Shown: in pieces, positions 35,721-42,656 of the stretch | How the letters are laid out: each line of letters opens with the position of its first letter | Position numbering within the stretch: position 1 is the stretch's first letter | DNA from: an uncultured Brevibacillus sp. | GTDB taxonomy: Bacteria; Bacillota; Bacilli; Brevibacillales; Brevibacillaceae | Assembly (NCBI RefSeq): GCF_947502445.1 | Contig: NZ_CANMZW010000005.1 | Span: 186,001 to 250,000 of the forward strand | Direction of reading: 5' to 3' | Length of the DNA: 64,000 nucleotides | Program-made: the position numbers and the translations under genes | Notes under the pieces: generated by a model | The model's database searches: none | Seen by the model: the letters and a program-made list of their open reading frames with translations, nothing else | What the model was told of the DNA's origin: nothing

Positions 35721-35878
35721 TAAAAAAACCTCTATCGAGGCCTGCTCGCCGAGGAACGACCGCGTTTTAGTGGAAGGTTTTACCGAAGTTATGCCGGATG
35801 CGGACGCTGAGGCACTTTGTTATGCGCTACAGAATTCATAAGCGTTCGCGCTTATAAATTCTTATACGTTAAAATATT
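35721..35878. repeat. dispersed repeat copy R2
   Basis: The copy starts with AAAAAAACCTCTATCGAGGC, continues with ACGACCGCG and ends with a near-perfect hairpin GAATTCATAAGCG/CGCTTATAAATTC (35832-35861) followed by TTATACG. It shares both ends with copy R3 at 37453-37570. R2 and R3 flank spoVR. Confidence 0.75.
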
Positions 35879-35900
35879 TCGGTTTTACTTCAAAAAGATA

Positions 35901-35933
35901 GCCGTACCCTTCGTTTTTCACCAAGGATACGGC
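35901..35933 (-). terminator. spoVR terminator
   Basis: GCCGTATCCTT and GAAGGGTACGGC form the stem on the minus strand, followed by a T-rich tract, 30 bp after the spoVR stop. Confidence 0.75.
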
Positions 35934-35962
35934 CTCTTCTCACCTGTTTGTTATACAAGTGA

Positions 35963-37384
35963 TTATAAAAATCTCCGGTGCACCTTCTTGCCATCATACG
36001 TAAACAAGACCTGCCGATCCTCCACAATCGATTCGAGATGGACATTTTTGCCCCAGAGAGTGTAGATGTACGGCAGTGTTTTCTCCACGTATTTGACATC
36101 TAGCTCAAGTCCCTCAAAATGATGCTTCAGCAAAAGCTCACCCGAGCGCAGGTAATCCCCATCGTGGACGAGCACGTATGGAAATCCGCCGTTGACCCTG
36201 GTGCCAGCCAAGCCGTCCCGTACCTGCTCCCACTGCTTTTCAGCCACGACCCACTCGTTGCCCTGCTTGCCGAACATGTATAAATCCAGATCACTTACCA
36301 GATCCTTGGTCAAGAAATTGCGAATGAAGCTGATGTCTGATTCCAGCTCACGCACTTCAAAAATCTTGGCACGCCCCTCACCCGGCTTTCGTCCATAGCG
36401 CTCCTGCTCTTCTTTGGTCGGTTTATCCCACCGTCTTTCAATATCCTCGAAAATTTTAAGTCCAAGATGATATGGATTAATGCTCGTCGTCGAGGGTTGA
36501 ATAACAGAAGAATGCAGCTTGGCAAAATCAATCGTTTCTGCCTCGGTCAGCTCCATTTCGCGCAGGATACGCATATGCCAGTAGGTCGCCCAGCCTTCGT
36601 TCATGATCTTCGTCTCCAGCTGTGGCCAGAAATACAGCATCTCATCACGAATGATCGTCAGCACATCACGCTGCCAATCCTCCAGCACAGTACTGTACTC
36701 CATAACGAACAGCAGTAAGTCCTTTTCCGGGACAGGCGGGAATTTGCGGACTGCTTTGGTTTGGTCAGGCTCTTGTTTTTCTTTGCGATCCAGTCCCCAT
36801 AAATCATCATAGGGCGAAATTCGTTCTCCCGTTGTCTTTTTGGGAGGGACATCCCCCTCCTTTTTCCAGCGCAGCTTCGGCCGGAGCAGACTCGGGTCGA
36901 TGTGCTCCTGGACGGCCAGACTCGCATCCAGCAGGTTTTCTACGGCTTCTTTTCCATATTCAATCTCATACTGGCGAATCCGCTCACCGCTGGCGGCCAT
37001 ACTCTCCACCATATCCCGATTGGTGTTGGAAAAGCGCATATTGTTTTTGAAAAAATCGCAGTGTGCCAATACGTGAGCGACAATCAGCTTGTTTTGGATG
37101 AGTGAGTTGCCATCCAGCAAAAACGCGTAGCACGGATTAGAGTTAATCACCAGCTCGTAAATTTTGCTCAGGTTGAGGTCGTACTGCAATTTCATGCGAT
37201 GGAAGCTTTTTCCAAAGCTCCAATGCGAGAATCTCGTCGGCATTCCATAAGCGCCGAACGTATAAATAATGTCCGCCGGGCAAATCTCATATCGCATCGG
37301 ATAAAAATCGAGGTTGAAGCCCTTGGCGATTTCCGTAATTTCGTCAATCGATCGCTCGAGTTCTTTCCGCTCATCATTGGTCAA
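35963..37384 (-). CDS. spoVR: stage V sporulation protein R (SpoVR family)
   Basis: The 473-aa product is full length for SpoVR, a cytoplasmic protein needed for normal spore cortex formation in B. subtilis; relatives occur in non-spore-formers. Family landmarks are [20 protein letters not shown] (about 28-47), [20 protein letters not shown], and [15 protein letters not shown] with conserved His, plus [18 protein letters not shown]. The start is TTG (37382-37384) with a G7 ribosome site seven bases upstream. Repeat copies R2 and R3 bracket the gene. It has its own terminator. Confidence 0.95.
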   Translation of the reverse strand: MTNDERKELERSIDEITEIAKGFNLDFYPMRYEICPADIIYTFGAYGMPTRFSHWSFGKSFHRMKLQYDLNLSKIYELVINSNPCYAFLLDGNSLIQNKLIVAHVLAHCDFFKNNMRFSNTNRDMVESMAASGERIRQYEIEYGKEAVENLLDASLAVQEHIDPSLLRPKLRWKKEGDVPPKKTTGERISPYDDLWGLDRKEKQEPDQTKAVRKFPPVPEKDLLLFVMEYSTVLEDWQRDVLTIIRDEMLYFWPQLETKIMNEGWATYWHMRILREMELTEAETIDFAKLHSSVIQPSTTSINPYHLGLKIFEDIERRWDKPTKEEQERYGRKPGEGRAKIFEVRELESDISFIRNFLTKDLVSDLDLYMFGKQGNEWVVAEKQWEQVRDGLAGTRVNGGFPYVLVHDGDYLRSGELLLKHHFEGLELDVKYVEKTLPYIYTLWGKNVHLESIVEDRQVLFTYDGKKVHRRFL

Positions 37385-37452
37385 GACCGTTCCCCCCCAT
37401 TTGCCAAAGCCTACTATATGTATATGGGGATGTGGTGCAAAAGAAGCCAGAT

Positions 37453-37570
37453 TTTCATAAGAAAACCTCTACGAGGCTTCCTCAGGGAGTAGCGACCGCG
37501 TATAGCGGAAAGTTTCCATGCGCTCCGGAATTCATAAGCATCACGCTTATAAATTCCTATACGATGAAAA
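37453..37570. repeat. dispersed repeat copy R3
   Basis: TTCATAAGAAAACCTCTACG, then AGGCTTCC and AGCGACCGCG, matches R1 and R2. The right end repeats the GAATTCATAAGC/GCTTATAAATTC hairpin (37528-37556) followed by CTATACG, as in R2. The middle parts of R2 and R3 differ in length. Confidence 0.75.
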
Positions 37571-37605
37571 AGCGCCGATTGATAAGGGACGCACAAAAAG
37601 AAAAA

Positions 37606-37621
37606 GACGCATTTACGCGCC
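37606..37621 (-). terminator. terminator of the agr-like operon
   Basis: GGCGCG and TGCGTC (with G-U pairs) form a short stem followed by TTTTTCTTTTT on the minus strand, 17 bp after the agrD stop. Confidence 0.6.
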
Positions 37622-37637
37622 TTTTCCCTTTCCAATG

Positions 37638-37784
37638 TTACTTTTTAAGCAACTCATTTGGAACCTTCGGGCTATTCGTGAGCCAAGGAGAGGCTACATT
37701 GACAGTGGTGACAGCAACGACTGACAAGAAGCTTGCAAATCCAAAGGTAGCTGCTTTCGTCATTTTCTCCATCATTTTCCTCAT
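37638..37784 (-). CDS. agrD: AgrD-like cyclic lactone autoinducer peptide precursor
   Basis: The 48-aa product has the three-part build of AgrD: an amphipathic basic N-terminus (MRKMMEKMTKAATFGF), the membrane-associated middle (SFLSVVAVTTVNVA), and a Pro/acidic tail (NSPKVPNELLKK) that AgrB removes. Between them lies SPWLT. By alignment with the C. perfringens-type precursor (ring CLWFT followed by a QPEEP tail), the predicted ring is closed by Ser instead of Cys, giving a lactone of S-P-W-L-T. The exact N-terminal trim is unknown. AAAGGAGGTGA precedes the ATG and overlaps the last codons of agrB, so the two are tightly coupled. Too short for many gene callers. Confidence 0.88.
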   Translation of the reverse strand: MRKMMEKMTKAATFGFASFLSVVAVTTVNVASPWLTNSPKVPNELLKK

Positions 37785-37789
37785 ATTTT

Positions 37790-38305
37790 TCACCTCCTTT
37801 TCCTGATCAGAAACAGTGCTTGTACAAACAAAGCTTTCGTTATGACAGGCGAGGCAATGAATACACTCGCACAGACGATGGCTATCGATATTGCTTTTAA
37901 TAGCGGGTAATACTTGCGGGGAATACGCGACTGATTTTCGATTTTGGATGGAGCGAACCAGGCTACAAGAATCAGGCTGATCCCACTCATGATGTAGCAG
38001 AGGTTGTCCGTTACAGGAATAAGCGGGATGACGGCGGCCAGTGTGATTGATACGATTGCACAGCCAAGTGCAGTCGATAAATGATAGCCTCCTGAGACCT
38101 GTCTCAAGAGGGCAAATGCGATCAAAAAGATGATCGTTTCCTGCAATGTTCCCAAAATAGCCCCGACGATTAGGGAAGCGATGGTGACCGTTACGCCGTT
38201 TAGCAAAATGATTAATGCATACTCCATCCGCTCCACTGATTGTGGCACTTCCGGATTTACACGCTTGATTCCCGTTGCAATCTTTAATGCTATGGTTTCT
38301 ATCAA
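37790..38305 (-). CDS. agrB: AgrB-like accessory gene regulator peptidase
   Basis: The 171-aa membrane protein carries the AgrB catalytic pair in RQVSGGYHLSTALGC: His and Cys are seven residues apart, as in the cysteine endopeptidases that cut the AgrD tail and cyclise the peptide. The N-terminal amphipathic helix and about five to six membrane segments fit the family. Start is TTG (38303-38305); GAGG lies eight bases upstream, and its TTGA overlaps the stop of the preceding gene. It lies between the putative receptor gene and agrD in one operon. Confidence 0.92.
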   Translation of the reverse strand: MIETIALKIATGIKRVNPEVPQSVERMEYALIILLNGVTVTIASLIVGAILGTLQETIIFLIAFALLRQVSGGYHLSTALGCAIVSITLAAVIPLIPVTDNLCYIMSGISLILVAWFAPSKIENQSRIPRKYYPLLKAISIAIVCASVFIASPVITKALFVQALFLIRKRR

Positions 38306-38952
38306 TGGGCTCGCCTCGCAATTATGTATGAAAAAACAATAATAATAAAAAGGGACAATGCCAGCATAACTACCATTTCTTTGACGTTCCCCCCCGTAAT
38401 GAGCAGATAATAACCCATGCTAAAAATGAATATGAGACTGACAACGAGCCCAAGTAAAATAAAATTCATTTTGTTCTTAAAAAAAACGGTTTTTCCATGG
38501 GGTACATCGAATCCTTTTATAACGGAACTAATGACTTTCGAAATGAAGAAACTAGAGATGATCGTAACTGCCTGTAACATATAGTAGGAATTCTCCCTGG
38601 CGAGCACCTGGTCGAGAGACAAAACATGCAGCGCTTCTAGGACGTTCAAGACAACAAACACTTGCCAAAAGCCATAGATGACATAGATTGAGCTCAGTAG
38701 AATGGAGTAAAGAATATGGAAGTGAAAAACACTACGAAGTAAGAGGGAGAAGATTACAATTTGAACAAAGGAGGAGTATTGTTCTAGTTGGAAGGCATAT
38801 CTCATCGCGAATGAAACGAAAGTAAGCATCAGGCATGAGATAAAGATTTCAGTCAAATACTCTCGAAATCCTGGTTTAAAAAAGGAAAACATGAAAGCAA
38901 ATATCGCCATATATTCTAAAACAGAACCAACGACAAACAAAATAATATCCAT
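38302..38952 (-). CDS. multi-TM protein resembling an AgrC sensor domain without kinase
   Basis: The 216-aa product (from ATG 38952) is almost entirely membrane: about six to seven hydrophobic segments, from MDIILFVVGSVLEYMAIFAF to MVVMLALSLFIIIVFSYII, and then ends with ARRAH. The topology and position in front of agrB resemble the N-terminal sensor of AgrC-type GHKL histidine kinases, but there is no HPK10 or ATPase domain and the gene does not continue in another frame; it stops inside the agrB start. No other agrC or agrA is near. It could be a receptor using a separate kinase, an immunity factor, or an exporter partner; this is unresolved. AGGAGG lies 13 bases before the ATG; a TTG nine bases earlier is an alternative start. 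Confidence 0.7.
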   Translation of the reverse strand: MDIILFVVGSVLEYMAIFAFMFSFFKPGFREYLTEIFISCLMLTFVSFAMRYAFQLEQYSSFVQIVIFSLLLRSVFHFHILYSILLSSIYVIYGFWQVFVVLNVLEALHVLSLDQVLARENSYYMLQAVTIISSFFISKVISSVIKGFDVPHGKTVFFKNKMNFILLGLVVSLIFIFSMGYYLLITGGNVKEMVVMLALSLFIIIVFSYIIARRAH

Positions 38953-39173
38953 GTTTATCAATAATCCTCCTTTAGCTACCAAAAGTATACCGCAGGAGTT
39001 TTACAGATACTGTCGAACGCTGTCACGAAAAACAAATTTACTTACATTTTTACCAAAATATGAAAAAATGACACAAGTCAAGTCAAACCGATCAGGAAAA
39101 AAGGCATCCCCACCAGGAGACACCTTTGCGTGTGATTGAACAGTACATTAATTTAGCAAGAATAACCTTCCGC

Positions 39174-39356
39174 TTATCGCTGGAACCAGTCGCGTACACC
39201 AGTATAAATAAGAGCACCCGAGAAGACCAGCATGGCAATCAGGCCAATTCCATCGACCAACGGATTCAATCCGTTCAGAAAAGTACCATCCAACGGCGTT
39301 TTTAGCAAAGCATATCCACCAACAAGACCACCTGCAAGAGAGAGCCATTTGTTCAT
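39174..39356 (-). CDS. small membrane protein (60 aa)
   Basis: The product begins MNKWLSLAGGLVGGYALLKT and has two membrane segments (about 4-20 and 34-53) with a basic tip RDWFQR. I know no family name. ATG 39356 follows GGGAGGTGA at about 11 bases. It lies upstream of the agr-like operon on the same strand but is separated by 220 bp, so joint transcription is uncertain. It is divergent from the DUF423 gene. Confidence 0.6.
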   Translation of the reverse strand: MNKWLSLAGGLVGGYALLKTPLDGTFLNGLNPLVDGIGLIAMLVFSGALIYTGVRDWFQR

Positions 39357-39556
39357 GTCGTTATTCACCTCCCGATCCAGCGGCATGACAGTGATTCCGC
39401 TGCGATACTTCAATTTATGTCGGGAGTTGACAAGCGGTCTGTACGCGAGTCCAACCTGTGTTCATCAAATTGCAATTGGGCAGGGGTAGTCTGGATACGG
39501 TAAAATAGATATCGGACACATGTGTAGGTTTGAATCCAAAAAGGAGTGACTCACCC

Positions 39557-39931
39557 ATGAAATTGTTTTTGATGCTTGGGAGTATCAGCGGATTTCTCTC
39601 TGTTGCCCTCGGAGCATTCGGTGCCCATGCACTCAAAGAAAAGCTGGATGAGTATTCGCTTGGAATTTTCCATACGGGCGTTACTTATCAGACGACACAC
39701 GCGCTGGCACTCGTGCTGGTTGCGCTCCTGCTCAAATGGTATCCGGATTCTTCTGGGCTGGTATGGGCTGGTTGGTGCTTTGTCGCAGGAACGCTGATTT
39801 TCTCAGGAAGCCTGTATACGCTGGCGATGACAGGAATCAAAGTCCTGGGAGCCATCACACCGATAGGCGGCGTGCTGTTTCTCATTGGCTGGGCACTACT
39901 CGCCATTCACGCCTGGAAAACAGTCTCTTAA
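39557..39931 (+). CDS. DUF423 family membrane protein
   Basis: The 124-aa product has four membrane segments. The family hallmark GFLSVALGAFGAHALKEKL (about 10-28) is followed by TYQTTHALALVLVALL and ITPIGGVLFLIGWALLAIHA near the end. DUF423 (YwdK/YgdD-like) proteins are widespread, and no activity is established. AAGGAG lies ten bases before ATG 39557, so I reject an upstream in-frame start. A good terminator follows. Confidence 0.88.
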   Translation: MKLFLMLGSISGFLSVALGAFGAHALKEKLDEYSLGIFHTGVTYQTTHALALVLVALLLKWYPDSSGLVWAGWCFVAGTLIFSGSLYTLAMTGIKVLGAITPIGGVLFLIGWALLAIHAWKTVS

Positions 39932-39950
39932 ATATGACATCATAAGTGAG

Positions 39951-39985
39951 CGCCCAATCCCTGCAGGAAGCAGTTGATTCGGGCG
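39951..39985 (+). terminator. terminator after the DUF423 gene
   Basis: CGCCCAATC and GATTCGGGCG (one bulge) form the stem, followed by TTTTTCTTTT. Confidence 0.85.
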
Positions 39986-40016
39986 TTTTTCTTTTGAAAT
40001 GGAAAGGGTGCAGATC

Positions 40017-40176
40017 TTGCAGGAAAACAGAGAGGAGCAAAAATTTGTACTGCGGTCTATAGACGAGCTGGAAGCCGTGATCGCAGAGGAGTTCCGACTG
40101 CCTCGTCTCCCCCATCCGTGAAGCAGTTACCATACTGAATGCGATGGGCGTAGATTTATTCTCACAGGAAGACTGA
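40017..40176 (+). pseudogene. small ORF broken by a one-base frameshift in a C tract
   Basis: From TTG 40017 (AAAGGGTG upstream) a frame encodes QENREEQKFVLRSIDELEAV and stops at 40121. The next frame then continues smoothly as IREAVTILNAMGVDLFSQED to TGA at 40176. Removing one C from the CCCCC run at 40109-40113 joins both into one acidic protein of about 53 aa ending in FSQED. It is either a real frameshift, a phase-variable tract or a sequencing error. I do not recognise the family. The rest of 39932-40251 holds only the terminator before it and the leader of the next gene. Confidence 0.5.
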
Positions 40177-40251
40177 TTCGCTCATCCGCACCCTAGCAGA
40201 ACGATTTCCATATACTACAGGGCTAGCACTTATCAAAAGGAGCATAAGCCT

Positions 40252-40857
40252 ATGACAAAGCCCTCCTACTTTTACGGCATGCCTGATGTATACATGCAAA
40301 TGGGATATTATCCGTTCCCCACACCGCCCCAGACAGAGCAGCTGCCCAGGAGCGTCCACGTTCCTTACGCCATGTCGATGGCCTCCCAATCCAAATACTA
40401 CATGGGGCAAACCGAGAAAATCGCAGCTACAGACAAGGACCAGGGCTTCGGAGCTTTGATCAACCCTTTGCGCTCCACCGCTCTCCTGTACGTCCAGCAT
40501 TGGTCGATTACGAACAGCACGCCCCAGCCTCTGGTCGCACATATATGGTTTGGAAAAGCAGAATCAATCATTGGCGGCAAGACCTCACGGCAGGTGACAC
40601 CAGGTTTTGTTCAGCTTCCTCCCGCTCCTGCTTCACAAGGTCAAATCCTCTATGGCTCAAACAGTGCAGACGTCACGCGAGACGGCATCGTGGCAAGCAC
40701 ACGAATCATTCCTCCTATGACTACGGATGGCGGGAATTCAAACGGTCAGTGGATTATCGGGCCCGGGATGGCGTTGATGATCCATGTGCCGCAAGCGGAG
40801 GAAGCCTCAGCATTCGTTTTTTCGGTGGATTGGTGGGAACAATCTGTATACGGGTAA
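40252..40857 (+). CDS. uncharacterised protein, DUF6143-like
   Basis: The 201-aa product starts with a Tyr/Pro-rich segment (PSYFYGMPDVYMQMGYYPFP) followed by a beta-rich body. Recognisable blocks are YYMGQTEKIAATDKDQGFGALINP and GNSNGQWIIGPGMALMIHVPQAE. I associate this pattern with the DUF6143 family of Bacillales, of unknown role and possibly surface or spore related; the name is from memory and only moderately sure. There is no signal peptide. AAAGGAGC lies eight bases before the ATG. It is monocistronic. Confidence 0.65.
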   Translation: MTKPSYFYGMPDVYMQMGYYPFPTPPQTEQLPRSVHVPYAMSMASQSKYYMGQTEKIAATDKDQGFGALINPLRSTALLYVQHWSITNSTPQPLVAHIWFGKAESIIGGKTSRQVTPGFVQLPPAPASQGQILYGSNSADVTRDGIVASTRIIPPMTTDGGNSNGQWIIGPGMALMIHVPQAEEASAFVFSVDWWEQSVYG

Positions 40858-41066
40858 GAAAACCGCTTCAGCGAGTTTTTTCTTTTCGCAGCTTCTTGTT
40901 CAACTCTCAGTGGTCCGCAGCGTTTTTATTACTTTTTACGTACAATTCGCCTCTTTTCCTGGAATTCAAAAGGATTTATGCTAGCGGATGAAGTAATTAA
41001 GTAGGAATATGCCCAAAGCATTGTTTCATAATAGTAATGGTAATGAAACCAGAATAGGGTGAGAGG

Positions 41067-41825
41067 TTGAATAGAAAAGTAGCTTTAATCACTGGTGGAG
41101 CCACGGGAATCGGTCATCGGATCGTCAAGGAAATGGCGAAGCACCAATTTGATCTCATCATTAACTATCGATCAAATGAACAGGAAGCAAAAGCTCTAGC
41201 CGCCTTTGTAGAGGAGCACTATCAGGCCAAAACTCTCTGTGTCAAAGGCGACGTAGCAAACATAGACGATGTAAATGAAATAGTTGATCGATCCCTCGGA
41301 GCATTTGCCACCATCGATGTCTTGATCAATAATGCCGGACCGTTTGTATTTGAGTATAAAAATCTCGTAGACTACGAACTCGATGAATGGAACTATATGA
41401 TAAACGGTAATCTGAGCGCCATCTTTTACCTGACGAAGCGCATTGTCCCGATCATGCGGCAAAACAAATGGGGACGAATTATTAATTTCGGGTACCATCT
41501 GGCGGAAACAGCTCCCGGCTGGACGCAGCGGGCAGCCTATGCGGCAGCAAAAACTGGTCTGGTCTCGCTAACCAAAAGCCTCGCAATCGAAGAAGCTCCC
41601 CATGGGATTACCGTCAATATGGTCAATCTCGGTGATATTGTCCATCCATGGAAGGAAGCGAGCATACAAGATGTCGCAGGCTTGGACAGCAACAATACCC
41701 CGATCGGTCGATTAGGAACGGGCGAGGATATTGCACGGGTGGTCGAGTTTCTCACACAAGAGCGCTCCGATTTCATCACAGGAGCGGTTATTCCTGTGAC
41801 CGGCGGAAAAACAAGCTTTATTTAG
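41067..41825 (+). CDS. SDR family oxidoreductase
   Basis: The 252-aa product has TGGATGIGHRIV (cofactor loop), NNAGPFVFEY, the Tyr-x-x-x-Lys in AAYAAAKTGLVSLTKSLA and the C-terminal GAVIPVTGGKTSFI. The residues NYRSNEQEA after the second strand suggest NADPH preference. The usual catalytic Ser in the strand before YxxxK is replaced: the segment reads IINFGYHLAET, with Gly at the expected Ser position. That may mean altered chemistry, though other residues could compensate. The start is TTG 41067 after GGGTGAGAGG. A strong terminator follows at 41850. Confidence 0.85.
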   Translation: MNRKVALITGGATGIGHRIVKEMAKHQFDLIINYRSNEQEAKALAAFVEEHYQAKTLCVKGDVANIDDVNEIVDRSLGAFATIDVLINNAGPFVFEYKNLVDYELDEWNYMINGNLSAIFYLTKRIVPIMRQNKWGRIINFGYHLAETAPGWTQRAAYAAAKTGLVSLTKSLAIEEAPHGITVNMVNLGDIVHPWKEASIQDVAGLDSNNTPIGRLGTGEDIARVVEFLTQERSDFITGAVIPVTGGKTSFI

Positions 41826-41849
41826 CTGTGGAACACTATACCTAGAGAA

Positions 41850-41873
41850 AACGCAGGGAATAAATCCTGCGTT
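41850..41873 (+). terminator. terminator after the SDR gene
   Basis: AACGCAGG and CCTGCGTT form a perfect stem followed by TTTT. Confidence 0.85.
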
Positions 41874-41899
41874 TTTTGCTGTTTGGCTAACACATAGTC

Positions 41900-41931
41900 T
41901 GTATACACAATGTAATCACAATGTGTATACA
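41900..41931. promoter_or_regulatory. 10-bp palindromic operator before the ribbon-helix-helix gene
   Basis: TGTATACACA (41900-41909) and TGTGTATACA (41922-41931) are perfect inverted arms 12 bp apart. A second inverted pair TGTAATCA (41911-41918) and TGATTACA (41952-41959) overlaps. They lie 60-90 bp before the gene and suit autoregulation by its product. Confidence 0.6.
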
Positions 41932-41989
41932 ATTTCATTACGGATAATGTATGATTACACTATCCCTATAATCAGGAGGTTTTCATTAC

Positions 41990-42412
41990 ATGGATGCTAA
42001 TTTGCACATACGCATGTCAAAAGAACTAAAAGAACTTTTTCAACAGATAGCGAAGGAAAACAATAAAGATGCCTCATCTCTAGTGAGAGACTGGATTTCG
42101 AGCTATGTAGCTGAACATCAGAAGTCTGACGAAAACGTAGCAGCTGATTTGTATCTGGTTGGGTACGAGCTTCAGCAAGCAATTGGGGGAAGAGAAAAGG
42201 TCAGTAAGGAGTTTGCACAGCAATTGCAAGAATACTCTTTAACGAATCAAAAGGAATTCACAGATCTACTCATCTCAACCTACTTGGACCTTAACTTGAC
42301 CATTCCTTCCATTGTTTCAAAAACGTCCAAGGGGTTCGCTTTTTCACAAATGTTTTTGTTGGGTTTATTAGGTGACAAACCAAAAGGAAAATCAGAAGCG
42401 AGCATTACGTAA
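41990..42412 (+). CDS. ribbon-helix-helix (CopG/Arc-like) DNA-binding protein with C-terminal extension
   Basis: The 140-aa product begins MDANLHIRMSKELKELFQQI and continues NKDASSLVRDWISSYVAEH, the beta-strand plus two helices of a ribbon-helix-helix fold (residues about 1-42). The remaining 100 residues are helical and of unknown function (KEFAQQLQEYSLTNQKEF). AGGAGG lies ten bases before ATG 41990. No toxin gene follows, since a terminator comes directly after, so an antitoxin role is unlikely. The palindrome upstream suggests it binds its own promoter. Confidence 0.75.
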   Translation: MDANLHIRMSKELKELFQQIAKENNKDASSLVRDWISSYVAEHQKSDENVAADLYLVGYELQQAIGGREKVSKEFAQQLQEYSLTNQKEFTDLLISTYLDLNLTIPSIVSKTSKGFAFSQMFLLGLLGDKPKGKSEASIT

Positions 42413-42419
42413 AACAAAA

Positions 42420-42449
42420 AAGCGGAATGCCTGAACAGGCACTCCGCTT
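42420..42449 (+). terminator. terminator after the ribbon-helix-helix gene
   Basis: AGCGGA-TGCCT and AGGCA-TCCGCTT form a long stem with one mismatch around the loop GAAC. Confidence 0.8.
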
Positions 42450-42656
42450 GCTATTTATTCATCGTCGTTAACAACACAAAAAAATGTTCGAAACCATGTT
42501 GAAAGTCCAACTTTCATATGCTAAAATGGAAATTGGTCTTTTGGTGCACGGTTTGAAACAATTCATTTTATCTCCAATATAATAGTACCATATACAATGC
42601 TGGTTGTCAAACCTAACCTTTCGACCAAAAATGGGGAATGAAAAAGGAGCGGTTCC

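Noticed and set aside
41990..42412. Antitoxin of a toxin-antitoxin pair
   Set aside because: A terminator follows directly and no small toxin gene lies on either side.
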